From positions 30,369,646 to 30,433,645 of the forward strand of contig CM040743.1 in the NCBI GenBank assembly GCA_022829145.1: 64,000 nt of DNA, written 5' to 3'. Below, one piece after another: positions 22,720 to 35,305 of the stretch. The position numbers were made by a program, and so were the translations under genes. Under the pieces are notes generated by a model. It had not been told where the DNA came from, ran no database searches, and saw nothing but the letters and a program-made list of their open reading frames with translations. Numbering within the stretch: position 1 is the stretch's first letter; each line of letters begins with the position of its first letter. This stretch comes from Albula goreensis (lineage: Eukaryota > Chordata > Actinopteri > Albuliformes > Albulidae).

Positions 22720-22797
22720 CTGTGACTCACTCCAGCCGTACCTCCTACAAGGAGCCAAAGCACAGTGACAGGTCACCACCTCCTCAACTGCGACAAG
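22720..22797 (+). other. Candidate 78-bp coding exon, unrecognised
   Basis: An acceptor with a short pyrimidine tract (GACTTTCCCACAG) ends at 22,719 and a donor CAAG/GTAAAA starts at 22,798. One of the three frames is open throughout: 2 nt, then VTHSSRTSYKEPKHSDRSPP and PQLRQ, then 1 nt. The length is divisible by three, so it could be skipped without shifting frame. It is clearly GC-richer than both flanks. The Ser/Pro/Lys/Arg-rich composition suggests a disordered segment. I cannot name the gene. Chance remains possible because the segment is short. Confidence 0.33.
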
Positions 22798-22799
22798 GT

Positions 22800-25700
22800 A
22801 AAATATACCGCGCCATTTCATTTATATGGCGCCACTGGCACTTCAATAAGACTGAATGCTATTAACACTGATTTTGATTAAAGCCTGCTAAATACAGACA
22901 TTTCAAACAAACTGTAATCACAAATGGATCAAATTAATTGATTCATGAACAAAATATTGTGAAAACCTGATCTGATACGTTTCATAATGCGTCTCTGTGC
23001 ATTTTAACTATTGCTAATGCACATTCAATTCCTATAAACACCTTTAGACCGCTCTTCCGTCTATAACAGATGTATGCTAGGCCTAATGAAGTCTCCCTTC
23101 ATACATTCCTGTGCAAAACATAATAAAATTATTCATATTCAAAGAAAGGGGAGACCAAATTCTTTAATCCTATTATACAGAGTGATAAGGATAAAAGAGG
23201 AAAATATATGCAAATTTAATTATTATATATGCACAGGGAAAATGCAGTCAAGGAAGAAATGAATGGTCTCTCGGGAGTTTTTGGATGAAGCCCTGGCAGT
23301 CAGGTTATTATTCTCTTTCCAGAACCATAAATCATCTGTACTTTTTTGAGCCTGTATAAGTAAATACGGTTTTGCCCTGAATAAATTTAGTATGTATACA
23401 TGCCATGTCATGACAATTTGTTTTAAACAAGAGGTAATGTAAAAAACCATGATACTCTTTTGAGGCTGTTTCATGGTCTCCTGTGTTGTGTAATCTGTCT
23501 CCAAGGATTCATATCCGCACACTCTGCTAGTTTTAGCCAGTCGGGATTACCAGAAGAACAAGCAGAAGATGCTGACTGAGGAGGCCCTGATGTTCTGTTT
23601 TGACTAAACCCATTACAGAAGCTTCCTTTTAAAAAAAAGATTTGTCATCACATCAAACACAAGGTAGATGCCTTTATGTGATATCAGAAAGTAGTAACAG
23701 CTTGTCACATTACTGTTTTTCTTCCCCTAAAGCTTTTTGGCCGATATCTGATAAAACATGTTAAAGCAGAACAGAGACTGTTCTGAAAGAGGAAATATTC
23801 TTAAGACACGGCTAAAACAAAACACTCCCAGATCCCATCCAAGTTTCCATGTAATATCAAGCTACGCAGTTGGTTGTTTGTAAGATATACTTCAGAAACG
23901 GGCTAGTGGTCCTACAGAAATCGTCCAGTGGAATGCCTGGAGTGGAACCCTGTCTGTGGAAAAAAAATACTTTCTGTATTTGAAATGTTAGTCAATATAT
24001 TAATTATTACATATTGCAGTATATAGTATAAAATATATTAAATATTAATTAGCTGGATTCATTAATAATATGTCAAAAATGTGGAAAAAGGTGACTGAAT
24101 TGGTATACTCAGAAGTTGCATTTTAATGTGCCTTCTAAATGTAAACTCTGTCTTAAAAATAAAGCTATAGAATGTAATTTGAGACAGTTAACAAGGTGAA
24201 ATGAGTTCACCGAAAGCAGTTCACCTATTGTTTGTACAAATGTTTTTGTGGCACACAATAGCTAGCCAGCTACAATGCAAAATAAGCAAGGAAGCAAATC
24301 AGGAAAAACTACATACGGTTTTATTACTCCCAATTGACTGCCATAATTAGCATAAGTGATGCAATTCATTTGAAATGTTTAACAATATGTTTAATAATAA
24401 TGACATTAATTTTGATGGCCAGGGGTTAATTTGGGCTAGGGTTGTCCCCCCTAGGCACCCTCCCAATTCATCATGCATGGCTGAGCTCCGGCACATTCTC
24501 CATGAACACCTAATTTATGCATTCTTTCTTTACCTGTATCATTAGAAGAATGCATACATGCCATGCTGTCCATCAAAATAAATCAAAATTGATTTGGCTA
24601 TGGTTCTTCCATGCGTAAAATAATGTCAAATAATCCCTTCTGAGATAAACTCATAAACCTCTTAATTGTATTAAATACATGCACTGTGTACAGAAGTATG
24701 CTGCAGAGAGTTCTAAGACAGTATGAAAGGGTATAATGTCATGGTGGAGTTTACCTGCTATTCCTATTAAACAAGATCTTGCCTCACAACATTGATAATA
24801 TATATTTTTCATTCAATTTTATTCACTGAGAATCAACAAGTATTTATTAGTTCATTATTATTAAGTTGCTTAGTTTTAAATCATCTTCCATGTAACTTGC
24901 TAGCTATTTTATGTTAGCTAGCTAGTTAAATTGTGTCATTTTTGAACACTGCTTTTAGAAACTGTACAAATAGCATTTGAATAGTTTCCAGAGTATGGGC
25001 ATCCTGTAAATCTGTGGAATATAGATTTAATTATTATTACATAATGTATGTTGCTTTCTGACTTTTTCTGCTCCATGGAAATGAGTCAACCTTTCCAGCT
25101 TCTCAGACAACAGTCTACATATGGGATAGATATGCTAGCAGTTAAAAGCTAAATTTAGCTAATGGAAAAAGCTTCTTCAGAAGTAGATGTTTTTTTCAGG
25201 TACAGCATTCCAGTAATTGTTGGTCTTTTAAGGTGGTGAAAAGCAGAGTGAAACTTGTAGCCAACTTGTTGCCCTTTTTTAGTCAACATTACTTGCTATA
25301 ATGTATACAAGCTAAAGGGCGACTGCCCCTCCCTAGCTGAGCTTTACAAAATACATGTGGACGATCAAGAAAAGCATCCGCTTCATTAAAAGTAGTAATG
25401 CTGGAACAAACTTCCCAAACAAACTAAAGACTTAGTTTTCTTCCATGACACAGAATATAGAAACTTTATGAATATTGAAATAAATTTTCAATGCCTGAAT
25501 TGTTGTTTAGAATTGTAATTCCATCAAGACTACTTCAAAATACCCGTAGAGACGGGGAAGAAGAAAGACAGACTTCTAGGTTGACAAAGTACTGTAATGG
25601 CTCTCTAGACAAAAACAAAGGTAATTTTTGCAAGTTTGCTAAGCCACAGAAATACTATTGCATCCATTGTAATTCACAGGAATGTTACTTTTTTGTTCAA

Positions 25701-26639
25701 AATATTCAAAACATACTAATTAACAGCTGTATTTGAGCCAGTATGCTGCCTTTTTTAATTTTACATTTATTTCAAGGTTGATTTGGTTCCAAATATTTAA
25801 ATAAAGCAAATAGTGTGATTAGTTCATTGTTTAATTGATTGACAGTCCCATAAGTTATCCTGTTCCCATCCACAGACTATACATTTCACTTAAAACTCCC
25901 TTTTAAACACAACAGATAGGACAAAAAACTTTAAGGGCAGATGTGAGGATTGTGCTAATTTGCTTCAGGCATGTTAAAGATTTTATGACTGCGTGTTTTC
26001 ATTTTTAGCAACTAAAAACTGACCTTATCAACAACTTGTTCATTTGAATTGTGGATCTGCTTTATATTTAGGGAGCTAAGAGAAAATGTAATTGTTTCAA
26101 AGAGGAATTGGAGGTCTATGAAGAACACACCAACAAATACTTACTCAAATTACAAGAGCACAACTTTCACTCCCACAAGAAAAAACATGTCTTCATCAAT
26201 TAAACTGAAATGGGATGTTGATTACTTCTTAAGCAACCCTACGTGGGTGCACATAAATGAACTGTATATGAGCACTACCATGGACACAAAGTCTGAACAC
26301 AACGTGAGAATATCACTTAAGTTTACACACAGTAGTTCAATGCCATTTGAACTGATTTCCAGTCAGTTATTTCACCATTAATTTAAATAGTTCAATTATC
26401 AGCACAAATTTACATAATAAAGGCAAAAAAAAATACTGTACTTCCTGTGTTAAAATACTGTACTGCTTGTGTTGAGATGCTATAGATTGACATACATGAA
26501 TAAAGTTTACAGAAGGGAATAAATGTGGATTTGTGAAATATTCACATTTTGACAGTTATAAAAAATAATCCAGAGATTTTGTAATGGGACTGCCTGCCAT
26601 GGCAGTTTGGGTAGGGGGTTAAATTCGTCATTGTAAAAC
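22800..26639. other. Noncoding, nothing recognised
   Basis: AT-rich sequence with short chance frames only. No recognised repeats. Confidence 0.5.
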
Positions 26640-26960
26640 CATTACGCTCCTGAGTGCTGAACCGTGGGCTCTCTTTACCGTGCATCTAGAGCGGAATATT
26701 TGTACGGCGGGCTGGATGCAGGCTCAGACAGGGGCCCCTTTGTGTCTGTCAGACTCAGCCACGCTACTGAAGTTTTCAGGAGCGGTACTGCATTTAAGAC
26801 GGATAAAGCAGGGAGTGGCATATTGGTTTACCCCTGCGAGGCCATGCTCCGCCTCACCCCAGTAAAGCTGCACCACGAGATTGTCAGGACCACTGAGCGC
26901 GGGGGAAGAGTAATGGGTTTGGATGCTAGGCTACCGCATGGGCCAGGGAATTAGAAGTAG
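26640..26960 (+). other. Isolated GC-rich island with a 96-codon open frame
   Basis: Base composition changes abruptly: 26,701-26,760 counts 38 G/C of 60 in a region otherwise AT-rich. A + strand frame, 26,664-26,954, encodes 96 residues (starts MGSLYRASRAEYLYGG, ends DARLPHGPGN) and a second + frame is open over 26,680-26,865. Neither shows a recognisable domain. Open frames lengthen in GC-rich DNA because stops are rare, so coding is unproven. It may be an exon, a regulatory island or a foreign insertion. Confidence 0.25.
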
Positions 26961-28115
26961 ATAAGGTAAATCTAAGCCCTTTGGTGTCTTTATCAAGCGT
27001 GCCACCCTGGCGTTTCCTAAATTTATGGATTTTTGCTTACTGGAGAGGTTATGAGGAAGGACAGCAGGGGGGTTGTGGGGCAAAGTTAAACTGACAGTGT
27101 GGCAAAGGGCTTTTTGTTCACTCAATGCCATATTTTTAGATATATCAGAGGATCTGAAGGATAAACAAGCACATACACGGTGTGTGTCCTGAAATGTGGA
27201 GACAGGTTAACAGGAAATAATACAACGTAATCCTCTTTCTTCACTGTCATGCTGTCAGGTTTTAGCACTTTATGCCTTAGTCAGTACTGCACTTTGAATG
27301 TATTTTACATGCAAATAGTGAAAAGTAACAAGCAATTAAAAAATTGGGCTGCCCAGTGCTGATTTTCATGCAATATTGTAAGTACCACACTATGATGATT
27401 CATACTGTACCCTCCAGGTTGTTTTCACATACAGTTTGAGAAATTTATTATATCTGGCTAAACTGATAAGGATATCTAGTTCACATCAAAGGAAAAATGA
27501 CTGTATTGATAAAACAATTGACACTAGAAACAATTGCATAAAATGGGATCAGTAATTATTTGGAGTATGAAGATGAACAAAAAAAGCTATAAAAATAACA
27601 CTGCTGAGGTATATGTATAGTTCATTTCACGATAAGAACATTATCTGCATGCTAAATTTTATTTTAAATAAAATTATACAAAGCTAAATCTGCAATACAT
27701 CTCAGTAAAATTCTAGGAAATTTGCATCTCCATACAGGCCTTCAAAATCTTTGAAAAAGCCACAAATTACACCTCATTTTATGACTTTTAGCAATACTGG
27801 GATCATGGTGTGTGATAAATAATGCTAGCTATATGATATGACATAAAAAAATTATCCTTTTTGAACTGACCTGTTTAAATCCTGGGATAGTCAGCAAATA
27901 TTTACAGCAGAGAGGAGAAGTGGGACTCATAAGGGATACTAACTACATATATGGGATACAAGTTGAACTATAGGGGATCTTTAATGAATTATAGAAGAGG
28001 GTTAGCAAGTTATAATGAATTCTTTGGAGATTATTCACCATTATGGGAATCGACGTATCCACATGCTGCATTTGGAAAAACCACAGTTTATAAAATAAGC
28101 TGTTGCTAAATGATG
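26961..28115. other. Noncoding, nothing recognised
   Basis: Plain AT-rich sequence. Confidence 0.5.
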
Positions 28116-28117
28116 CA

Positions 28118-28372
28118 AGCTACTGTGTTTACTTTATTTTTTTTATTTTTTTTTAACTGGTTAATTGTCTTTCTGTATTTTTATTGATTTATTTTTTTTG
28201 CCTTTTACACTGTTTTAGATATATTTTCTGCCTTTCTGTTTTCCTCTTACTTGTCTGTTTTTATGTACTTGTCTGTTTTTATTTCTTTCATCTTTCTGTA
28301 AAGCATGTTGAATGGCACTACGTTTTTGAAATGTGCTATAAAAAGTTTATTATTATAATTATTATGTTCTGC
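28118..28372 (+). mobile_element. LINE-3'-end-like tail (5'-truncated)
   Basis: A T-rich leader with two CTTGTCTGTTTTTAT repeats is followed by 'ctgtaaagcatgttgaatgg', 'tttgaaatgtgctataaaaa' and a TTATTATTA tail. The order GTAAAGCA..TTGAATG..TTTGAAATGTGCTATA..(TTA)n is the usual 3' end of several fish LINE families and their short derivatives. No reverse-transcriptase coding sequence remains. Confidence 0.5.
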
Positions 28373-28555
28373 AGTGATTAAAAATGATAGGCATTCAGTC
28401 ACTTCTTTTGGGAGAAAGATCACATAACCATCATAAGTGTAGTAAAACAGAAATATTGAAGTAACTCACCTCACTGGAGCAACACACTGCATGATGACGT
28501 CAAGCCATGGAACAGAGTCTTTCTGAATCCAGGGTACAGGGTACACTGTAGTATC

Positions 28556-28863
28556 ACCAATCAGGATGTGGGTGGGTTTTGTTTGTGACCAATCAGGACG
28601 TACCGCTATCTGTTTGACCAGTAAAACTGCAGACAGGGCTGTCTGTACGACCAATCAGGCTGCAGGCTGGACTGTCCATGCAACCAAGAAGATGGTGGTT
28701 GTAGTTATCCGTGTGACCAATCAGGCTGCGGGCAACAATGGTTCAGTGACCAGTTAGACTGCAAGGCAGACAAACCGCAGACAGGGCTATGTATGTGACT
28801 GGAGATGCTGCAGGCAGTGGAGTCCGTGCAACCAGTCAGGAATAACTCTGCCGAGGCCGTGGT
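28556..28863. repeat. Degenerate 33-bp minisatellite carrying repeated CCAAT boxes
   Basis: Nine units start at 28,556, 28,588, 28,617, 28,650, 28,683, 28,716, 28,749, 28,798 and 28,831. Spacings are 32, 29, 33, 33, 33, 33, 49 and 33. Four units begin with an exact ACCAATCAGG (28,556; 28,588; 28,650; 28,716); the others are variants (ACCAGTAAAA, ACCAAGAAGA, ACCAGTTAGA, ACTGGAGATG, ACCAGTCAGG). A second shared block is 'gcagacagggct' or similar, followed by a GTGTG/GTCTGTACG end. The repeated start matches the CCAAT-box consensus bound by NF-Y (CCAATCAG). A partial + frame shows 11-residue periodicity simply because 33 is divisible by 3. Confidence 0.85.
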
Positions 28864-28869
28864 GTTTCC

Positions 28870-31800
28870 ATGAGCTGTAGAGAGAGAACAGCTGGTCTCA
28901 GAATGCTTCACTACATCACAGAAAATAAATGAACTCAAATCTCTTATCTTTTCAGGACATTGGGCTAAGGATGTATGCAACAGCAACAATGCCTGTCACA
29001 GAAATCTGCTAAACTAAATTAAGAGGGACAAAACTGAAAGTGAGCTTGCAAAATCTGCCTCCCAATCAATATGCATTAATTGTAAACATGAAATATTTAC
29101 ATTATTTTGCTCTTAACTTCTGACACCTAAAGTGAAAATTTTTGTTTTAGGAGGGCAACTATGGTGTCTTGCTGATGCTGTGATTCAAGAGTTCGATTTG
29201 GGATTTTAGTGAAAAATCCTTACCCAAACAAACAGCGCTTAGCAAAATGGCCCTGGAAAAGTGGTATTGCCCTACCAATCAGGTGTTATCTATGCTGTCA
29301 ATTGGGTCACTTGAGTATGCATTTTCTTTAGCTATAATGTAACTTCCCTTACATTAAGTAGTATGGGTGCAGTATCATCATACTGCATTGGATTAAACTT
29401 AATGATAAAGCCAGTTTTAACTGGATCACATTTGGCTTTAGAGAAGCTGTGTGATAGATTGGATTCTGGCCTAAGTGCATTTTATCTCAGCTGTAACCTG
29501 GGATTTAATAAACATATACCTGTTACCTTTCCTTACAACTGAATACTCTACAAGAAAAATTTGGCAAGTTAACCAATCTCTGATGTCACCAAACTATCAA
29601 CTATCAAAGATAAAAAATACTTGCTTTTAATTTTTATCCAAAGTTAAGGACAACATTGATTGAATCCCAGCTTTCAACTCTTACAGGGCATATGCCATGC
29701 AATCAAACTAGACTTAAACTAGACTCTTTACGGATGTATGAAAAAACATTTACTTGTCTCCTATAAAGTATACTTATAAATATACATTATGCATATGCCT
29801 TTAGATAAAGAAGAGTGTTTCCTGTACATCTTGTCGTGTATTTTAACAGCCTTTTACAGGTACATGTAAGTATGTATCCACACAACTTAACATTACGCAT
29901 CCACTCATGTGAAACTGAGCAGGAGTTCATGGATAAGAAATGATAAAAATCAATTAAACTGGACGTTGCGTGTGCTGTTCATGCTTGATCATTGTGGGAG
30001 ATCCTGTTTTCCATGGCCTCAGCACCAAATGGAGATTTTATGCCTCTAAAAATAACACTGAATGAAATTATTCTTCATTACAATTTATGGCCCAGATCCA
30101 CATTGCCTGGATTTGGTAGCTTGTATTTCAGTTAAAATCCACTATGTCTATCTCTAACCACCCTGACTGAACACAGAACAGTGTAATTAGCCATGATTAA
30201 GTGGTGATAAAGCAACAAATCTTAATGAGTTTGGTGCAATCCTAAAAATTAGGGAATTAACTGAATATATCAGACCATTAAATTCTCACAATAGAAAAAA
30301 ATGCATCTGACAGTACGTGCTGCAGTTGATACAGATTTCCATACAGATTGATATTGTGTAAGCATGAAGTGCAAGTTTTCTTCAATGGCATAAAAACTTG
30401 ACAGCAGGCCTAGATAACTTAGTGCTGATGCTAAAAATAAAATACAATGCTCTGAACATTTCATCGAACAAAACACTAGTACAGTGATTCTATAAAAAGG
30501 AAACAAAGCATTTATCATCATTTACTTACAAAGAATAGAAAAAAATATAAAAATGTGAAGATATAATCTGTTATCTGTTTCAGGAAAGAATGCTAGGATA
30601 TCATGAAAAACCCCCAAATATGAACAGAATGGAATAAATGTAGAATTCAGGTCCATACTAAGGATATCTATGTGTGAGGATATCTATATGTGCAATCACT
30701 AAAATACTAATTTAAACATTTCAGGTACTGCGTTGGGTTTATTGTCAGGGTTATCAATGATGCGTGATCGGTTGGCTTTTGAATAGGCTGTAGTGGCATC
30801 TTGCTGCTGACTTGAGCTATAAAAACCCTGTCATTGATGATGCCAGACCTTAATAAATGATTGGTTCTTTCCTTCATTGTCCAACCAATGAAAAATTGCC
30901 ATAAAACCACACACATACCTATACAGTACAAGATTGTCAGCTTTGATATTTAAGTAGATGAGGTTGAAATCTTACCAGCTGATCACTGTACTAAAATGGT
31001 AATCCTTTCCATTTACTTCTAGACAATAACAAGACAAAAGGTAGGTGAATTAATTGAATTAAGCTTAAGAAGCAGAGCATTATTAAATCACATAATTTAA
31101 TTGCCGCCAAGATGATAATACATAAGGATAAGTTAAATTGACATATGGTGGAAACACGGATAGTGTTGGGATGATACTAATGTAGTTCAAATATAGTATG
31201 TGAGAGACATTTTCATGTTATAACTTTATATTTTATAAGTTTTAGCACTAGCTGTAACTGAATAATCTTTATCCATTTTATACTTTCATTTTTCTTCTTC
31301 AGTATCAGTTGTTTGATTATTATGAGTTATGGGATGTGCTGCTTCCCATTAAAAGAGCTGGAAAGAGGGCGGGAGAAACTCTTTCTTTCCACAATGCTCT
31401 CTGAGATGTCAGAGCTGACCAATCAGAATACATGTGGGATGGGCTTCTTGCTCATACTGAACCATTCAACACTGAACATAATTGGAATTTGGGGCCCATT
31501 GCACACAGATTCCATCATGAGCTCAACTTACAAAATGTTTCAATGAACCTTTCAGCATTAATCTTTTTTTTTTTCCTTACCTAAATTTGTTTGTTGGAAT
31601 GTGTCTGGAGACATGTAAAGGTATATACATTTTAAGGATTCTACTTAAAATGTTTTATTCTTCATGAAAAGTCAAGCTCATTAGTGACCTCATACCAACA
31701 ACAACATGTTTATCAATACAACTGTAGTCCAAGGTGATTGATTATGGCTGTCATTATTATGAAATTTGAAATGAATTATGAAACTGCACCAACATTTTAT

Positions 31801-34635
31801 TTCACTGACTACTGCAAGTTTCAAAACAGTTTGCTCTGAATCTGCCATTCTATCACCCCCCCTCCCCCACGCCCCAAAAGGCAGGTCTCCATCAGAGCAC
31901 GCCTGTTAAAGAAACCGACGTGCACATAAATTGTGCATGAAAACAAGACAGGCAGATACAACATGCTCATGTATAATGTGATTTGGCGAAATAGGTTGAT
32001 GGATCCTTGCCAGTACACTAAGTTTGGCTCTTGTCAAGCTTTGCGAGTGCACGGTGAATTTATTTTTCCCCTTACTTTTTGTTTTCTGTTTTTGTATTGC
32101 ATTTTTTTTGTATTTGCTACAAATATATTTCTGCACAGCCACCTGTAAATAAATTGCACCATCTGCACCCCATCACAACAATTCTAGTCCTTTGAGTCCT
32201 CCGGTATACCCAGTCATATATATCTTTGGTACATTATTGGTAAATGAATCGTTTATATTTTGCTCAGTATTATAAATGGGCTCTACTGATAACCTCAAAT
32301 GAAAAGAATTGAGGGTTTACTCCAAAATTCTTATTAATTATTGTTAATGAAAAAAATAATTAGTTGGTGCCCTGTTATTGGAGGAAAGCCTTGATCTAAC
32401 GCTGATTTAAAAACCTCAGAAGGGTGTGATCATATTTTAGCAGTTATCACTACTGTTGGAGGACTGTTTTGATTTACATGTCTTATTTTTATCTATTCTT
32501 ATTATGAACACCCATTGCAGAGCTCGTTCTCCAGCACTCTGTCAACTCTGGCAGCTGCTGGTGTTTAATTTAATTTGACTTTTATGAATGCCAGGAGGGA
32601 TTTTATTATATATAGTACTTTTTCCTCTTTTCACGGTATCTCATCCTTACCCCTTCCAACATCCTATCAGTGATGGATCCTGGCCCAAGATTTGAGAACT
32701 TATATTATAACAGACAGTTTTTACATCAGCCAACAGGCTGAAACAAATGACAAAATGGAGCGTAATTGGCTTCATACAGAGCTGTCATCCCCCCTTGCTT
32801 TACGCTTGCCTTTGAAAATGCATGCTGTTTGGTTACTTGTAGAGGTAAATATACACCATGGTACTTATGTTGGTAACTAAAGTCCATTTTTGGAGACTAG
32901 CTACACTGTAAAAAATGTCTGTTCTAATGTCGGTTAAAAACCGTTAAATAGGGACTGTGTCATTTACAGGTTACACAGCAATTTGTGGGAACCAAAATGA
33001 CAAATTTCTTTGCATTCCATGGTCGTTTCAATTGTGTTTTTTCCATTATTAAATCCTTAACATATTTTTTTTGCAGAAACCTGCTGTTGAAAGTACACTG
33101 TGTGAATTTTTCAGTCATTTTCAGTAGATAAAAATTCCGTGGAGCCTTATCTTGCATTCGGTGCAATGGAAGTTATACTTTATTTCAGCTCTTTGTGCCT
33201 CTGCCCTCTGAACAGAGTAAGTCGAGGCGTCCATGTGGGTGTGCCGGTTTTCAGGTGAGGTGTGGTCAGGCACAATGACGGTTAAATGCAATCTTGCACG
33301 CAGCTCATAGCGATTACACCGAGGACAAACAAAAATCATGTCTTACGTCTTTTCACAGTTGTTGTTGCTGTTTGCAGGGCCAGTGTCCTGAAGGTAGTGA
33401 TGCGCACCTACATAGCCAAAAACTTTTTCGTGAGTAAAGTTTGTTATAATTGAATTTGAAACTCCAGTTTCTTTTTTTGGGATAGTTTCTACATTGCAAA
33501 TAAGCCTCAACAGACATTATAGTGTATTTTACTGGGTAAAAACTAGCTATCATTTTGTTATGTGGTATTTATAATTTTTTACTTGTTAAAGCTTTTTGTG
33601 TGGTAACAGCAGCACACTTCTTGAACACACTGTCTTCATCTCCTGCCACTCTCCTGCCATCTCCTGCAGGAGCAATGCATTGTCAGAAGCAATGCACTGT
33701 GGTCATTAGAGTTATCTTTAACCGTGAGACAGCTCTATTGAGCTGCTTGACTGCTCAGAACTATTCACAAGTCATTTGTCTCACATTAAAAAAATAACCC
33801 CCCCCCAAAAAAAAAAAATATTGAGAACATGACTTTGGTGTCCTCAATGGTAGCTACGGCCATGCCTGAACTATTTATAACCAATTTTTTTCCCACATCA
33901 TTACAAATCCATACACTTACCCCGCTAGGCTATGACAGATGAATATCTGCATATTCTATAACATGGTAAGCAAACTGGATAGTTTATTTGACCAAAGAAA
34001 AAGTCCAAAACACTTTTCCAGTGAATATTGCATTTATTTGGAAATTTTATATAATGGGAAATGAGGATGTCCTTGCTTTACCGCAGGGAGCTGCCTACTG
34101 TTTCTATGCTTTCTCTCCTCGTGGACTTTCACCTAAGACATGAGCAGGTCTCTTTCCTCCACAGCTAATTAGCTGTTTCTTCCACTAAATGTTCAGCGCC
34201 GTTAAATAGCAATAAGCTACGAGGCACAAACCTTATCCGTGTGTAAAGCCAATGAAACTTGACACTCTGTTTGGTTTATAACCTAATGCCCAAATCACAC
34301 CCATGTTTAATTAAGCTCATTTATCCTTTCTGTTTAGATGCTTAAAATAATGACAGGAATAGCGCATAGTGCATAAGGCTGTCAAAATATGGCCTGATAT
34401 CTGTTAAACTAACATTTGAAAATTGTAAACAACCAATCGGGAGTTAACCACAACATTCACATTACCAATCTCTTAAAATAACAGATTTCTCTCATTTTAG
34501 ATTTTTCAGAATACCTGTAGGCTACGGTTAAACATTTCTACCTTGATGGGAGGTCTCTTTGAGGGTTTATCCCCCATCCACAGGGCATGAGGGGGTCATT
34601 AAATGGTTTGAGTATGAAAACACTATGGCCAGACC
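28870..34635. other. Noncoding DNA, few weak signals
   Basis: No gene recognised. One further exact ACCAATCAGG lies at 29,274-29,283 and ACCAATCAG at 31,418-31,426. MEF2-like CTAAAAATAA occurs at 30,046-30,055 and 30,431-30,440. A transposon-end-like CACTGTAAAAAATG lies near 32,904. A perfect 16-bp palindrome ACAGCTAATTAGCTGT lies at 34,161-34,176. C-runs and A-runs lie near 31,855 and 33,798-33,820. Confidence 0.45.
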
Positions 34636-34639
34636 TCAC

Positions 34640-34790
34640 AGTGGCTCACAGGATAAAACGTTTGCTTGGGAGCCCCCCGTTTGGGTTTTCAAATCCCAGC
34701 TGGCCATTACCGACATAGACAGTGCATAATTGGTGGTGCATCTGCAGCATGAAAAGAAGCAAGGGCCAGGTATCACATGAGTTGATAGAA
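34640..34790 (+). mobile_element. tRNA-derived SINE
   Basis: A box-A-like TGGCTCACAGG (about 34,642) is followed about 45 bp later by a box-B-like GGTTTTCAAATCCCAGC (about 34,683-34,699), the internal RNA polymerase III promoter arrangement of tRNA-derived SINEs. The following body 'tggccattaccgac' and 'gtgcataattggtggtgcat' fits a SINE body. The 3' end is not well defined. Confidence 0.5.
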
Positions 34791-34932
34791 ACAAAGATCA
34801 AAGATTCCTCATCCTGCATTGGCAGGAGGTTCACAGTGGCAAATAATAATGAATAGAAAAATAGTTTTTATATAACACATGGTGCTGGCAACGGTATAGA
34901 GTTTCCTCTGTTTTTTCTTTTAACTCTCTTAC

Positions 34933-35002
34933 CTCAGTATGCACTGATTCTGTTTCCCATTTAGCCATCTCAATCGCTTGATCTATTTGATGTCTTTGCA
35001 GG
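34933..35002 (-). other. Candidate 70-bp exon, minus strand, helical/coiled-coil-like
   Basis: On the minus strand an acceptor CATTTTAG precedes, and a near-consensus donor GAG/GTAAGAG follows. The open frame (1 nt, then LQRHQIDQAIEMAKWETESV + HTE) is charged, proline-free and likely helical. The same frame runs on into the would-be intron for about 24 codons, so an unspliced frame is also possible. The gene is not recognised. A 164-codon minus-strand frame starts 800 bp upstream on the same strand and might belong with it. Confidence 0.27.
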
Positions 35003-35305
35003 CTAAAATGTTGTGTCAAAACACTGCAATGTCATTTCAAAATATTGAAAGCTTTTTTCGGACCATTGCTATGTTTGGTAATGTTTCTCTGAAAATCCAT
35101 TATATTTTGATCACTGACACACCATTTAGTACTGTACTCATGTATGCGTGAGCAGCTGCACTAGTTATGATGTGATGTGGGTCAAAAATTTGAATGCATT
35201 ATTATTTTTTTAAATATGAATGATTTCTGTATTAATAGTGTTATGTATTCTGCTTCGAGGTGTTTTAAAATGTAGTTATTGTAAATACAGCTTTTATTAC
35301 GTGGT

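Noticed and set aside
28566..28989. Open frames with 11-residue periodicity across the minisatellite, one ending beside a GTGAGT donor-like site near 28,466
   Set aside because: The 33-bp period forces the peptide periodicity on any open frame. The two minus-strand frames are in different phases and no domain is visible, so coding is not supported.
30046..30440. Two MEF2 consensus sites (CTAAAAATAA)
   Set aside because: About one such site is expected by chance in this much AT-rich DNA; two within 400 bp is weak evidence.
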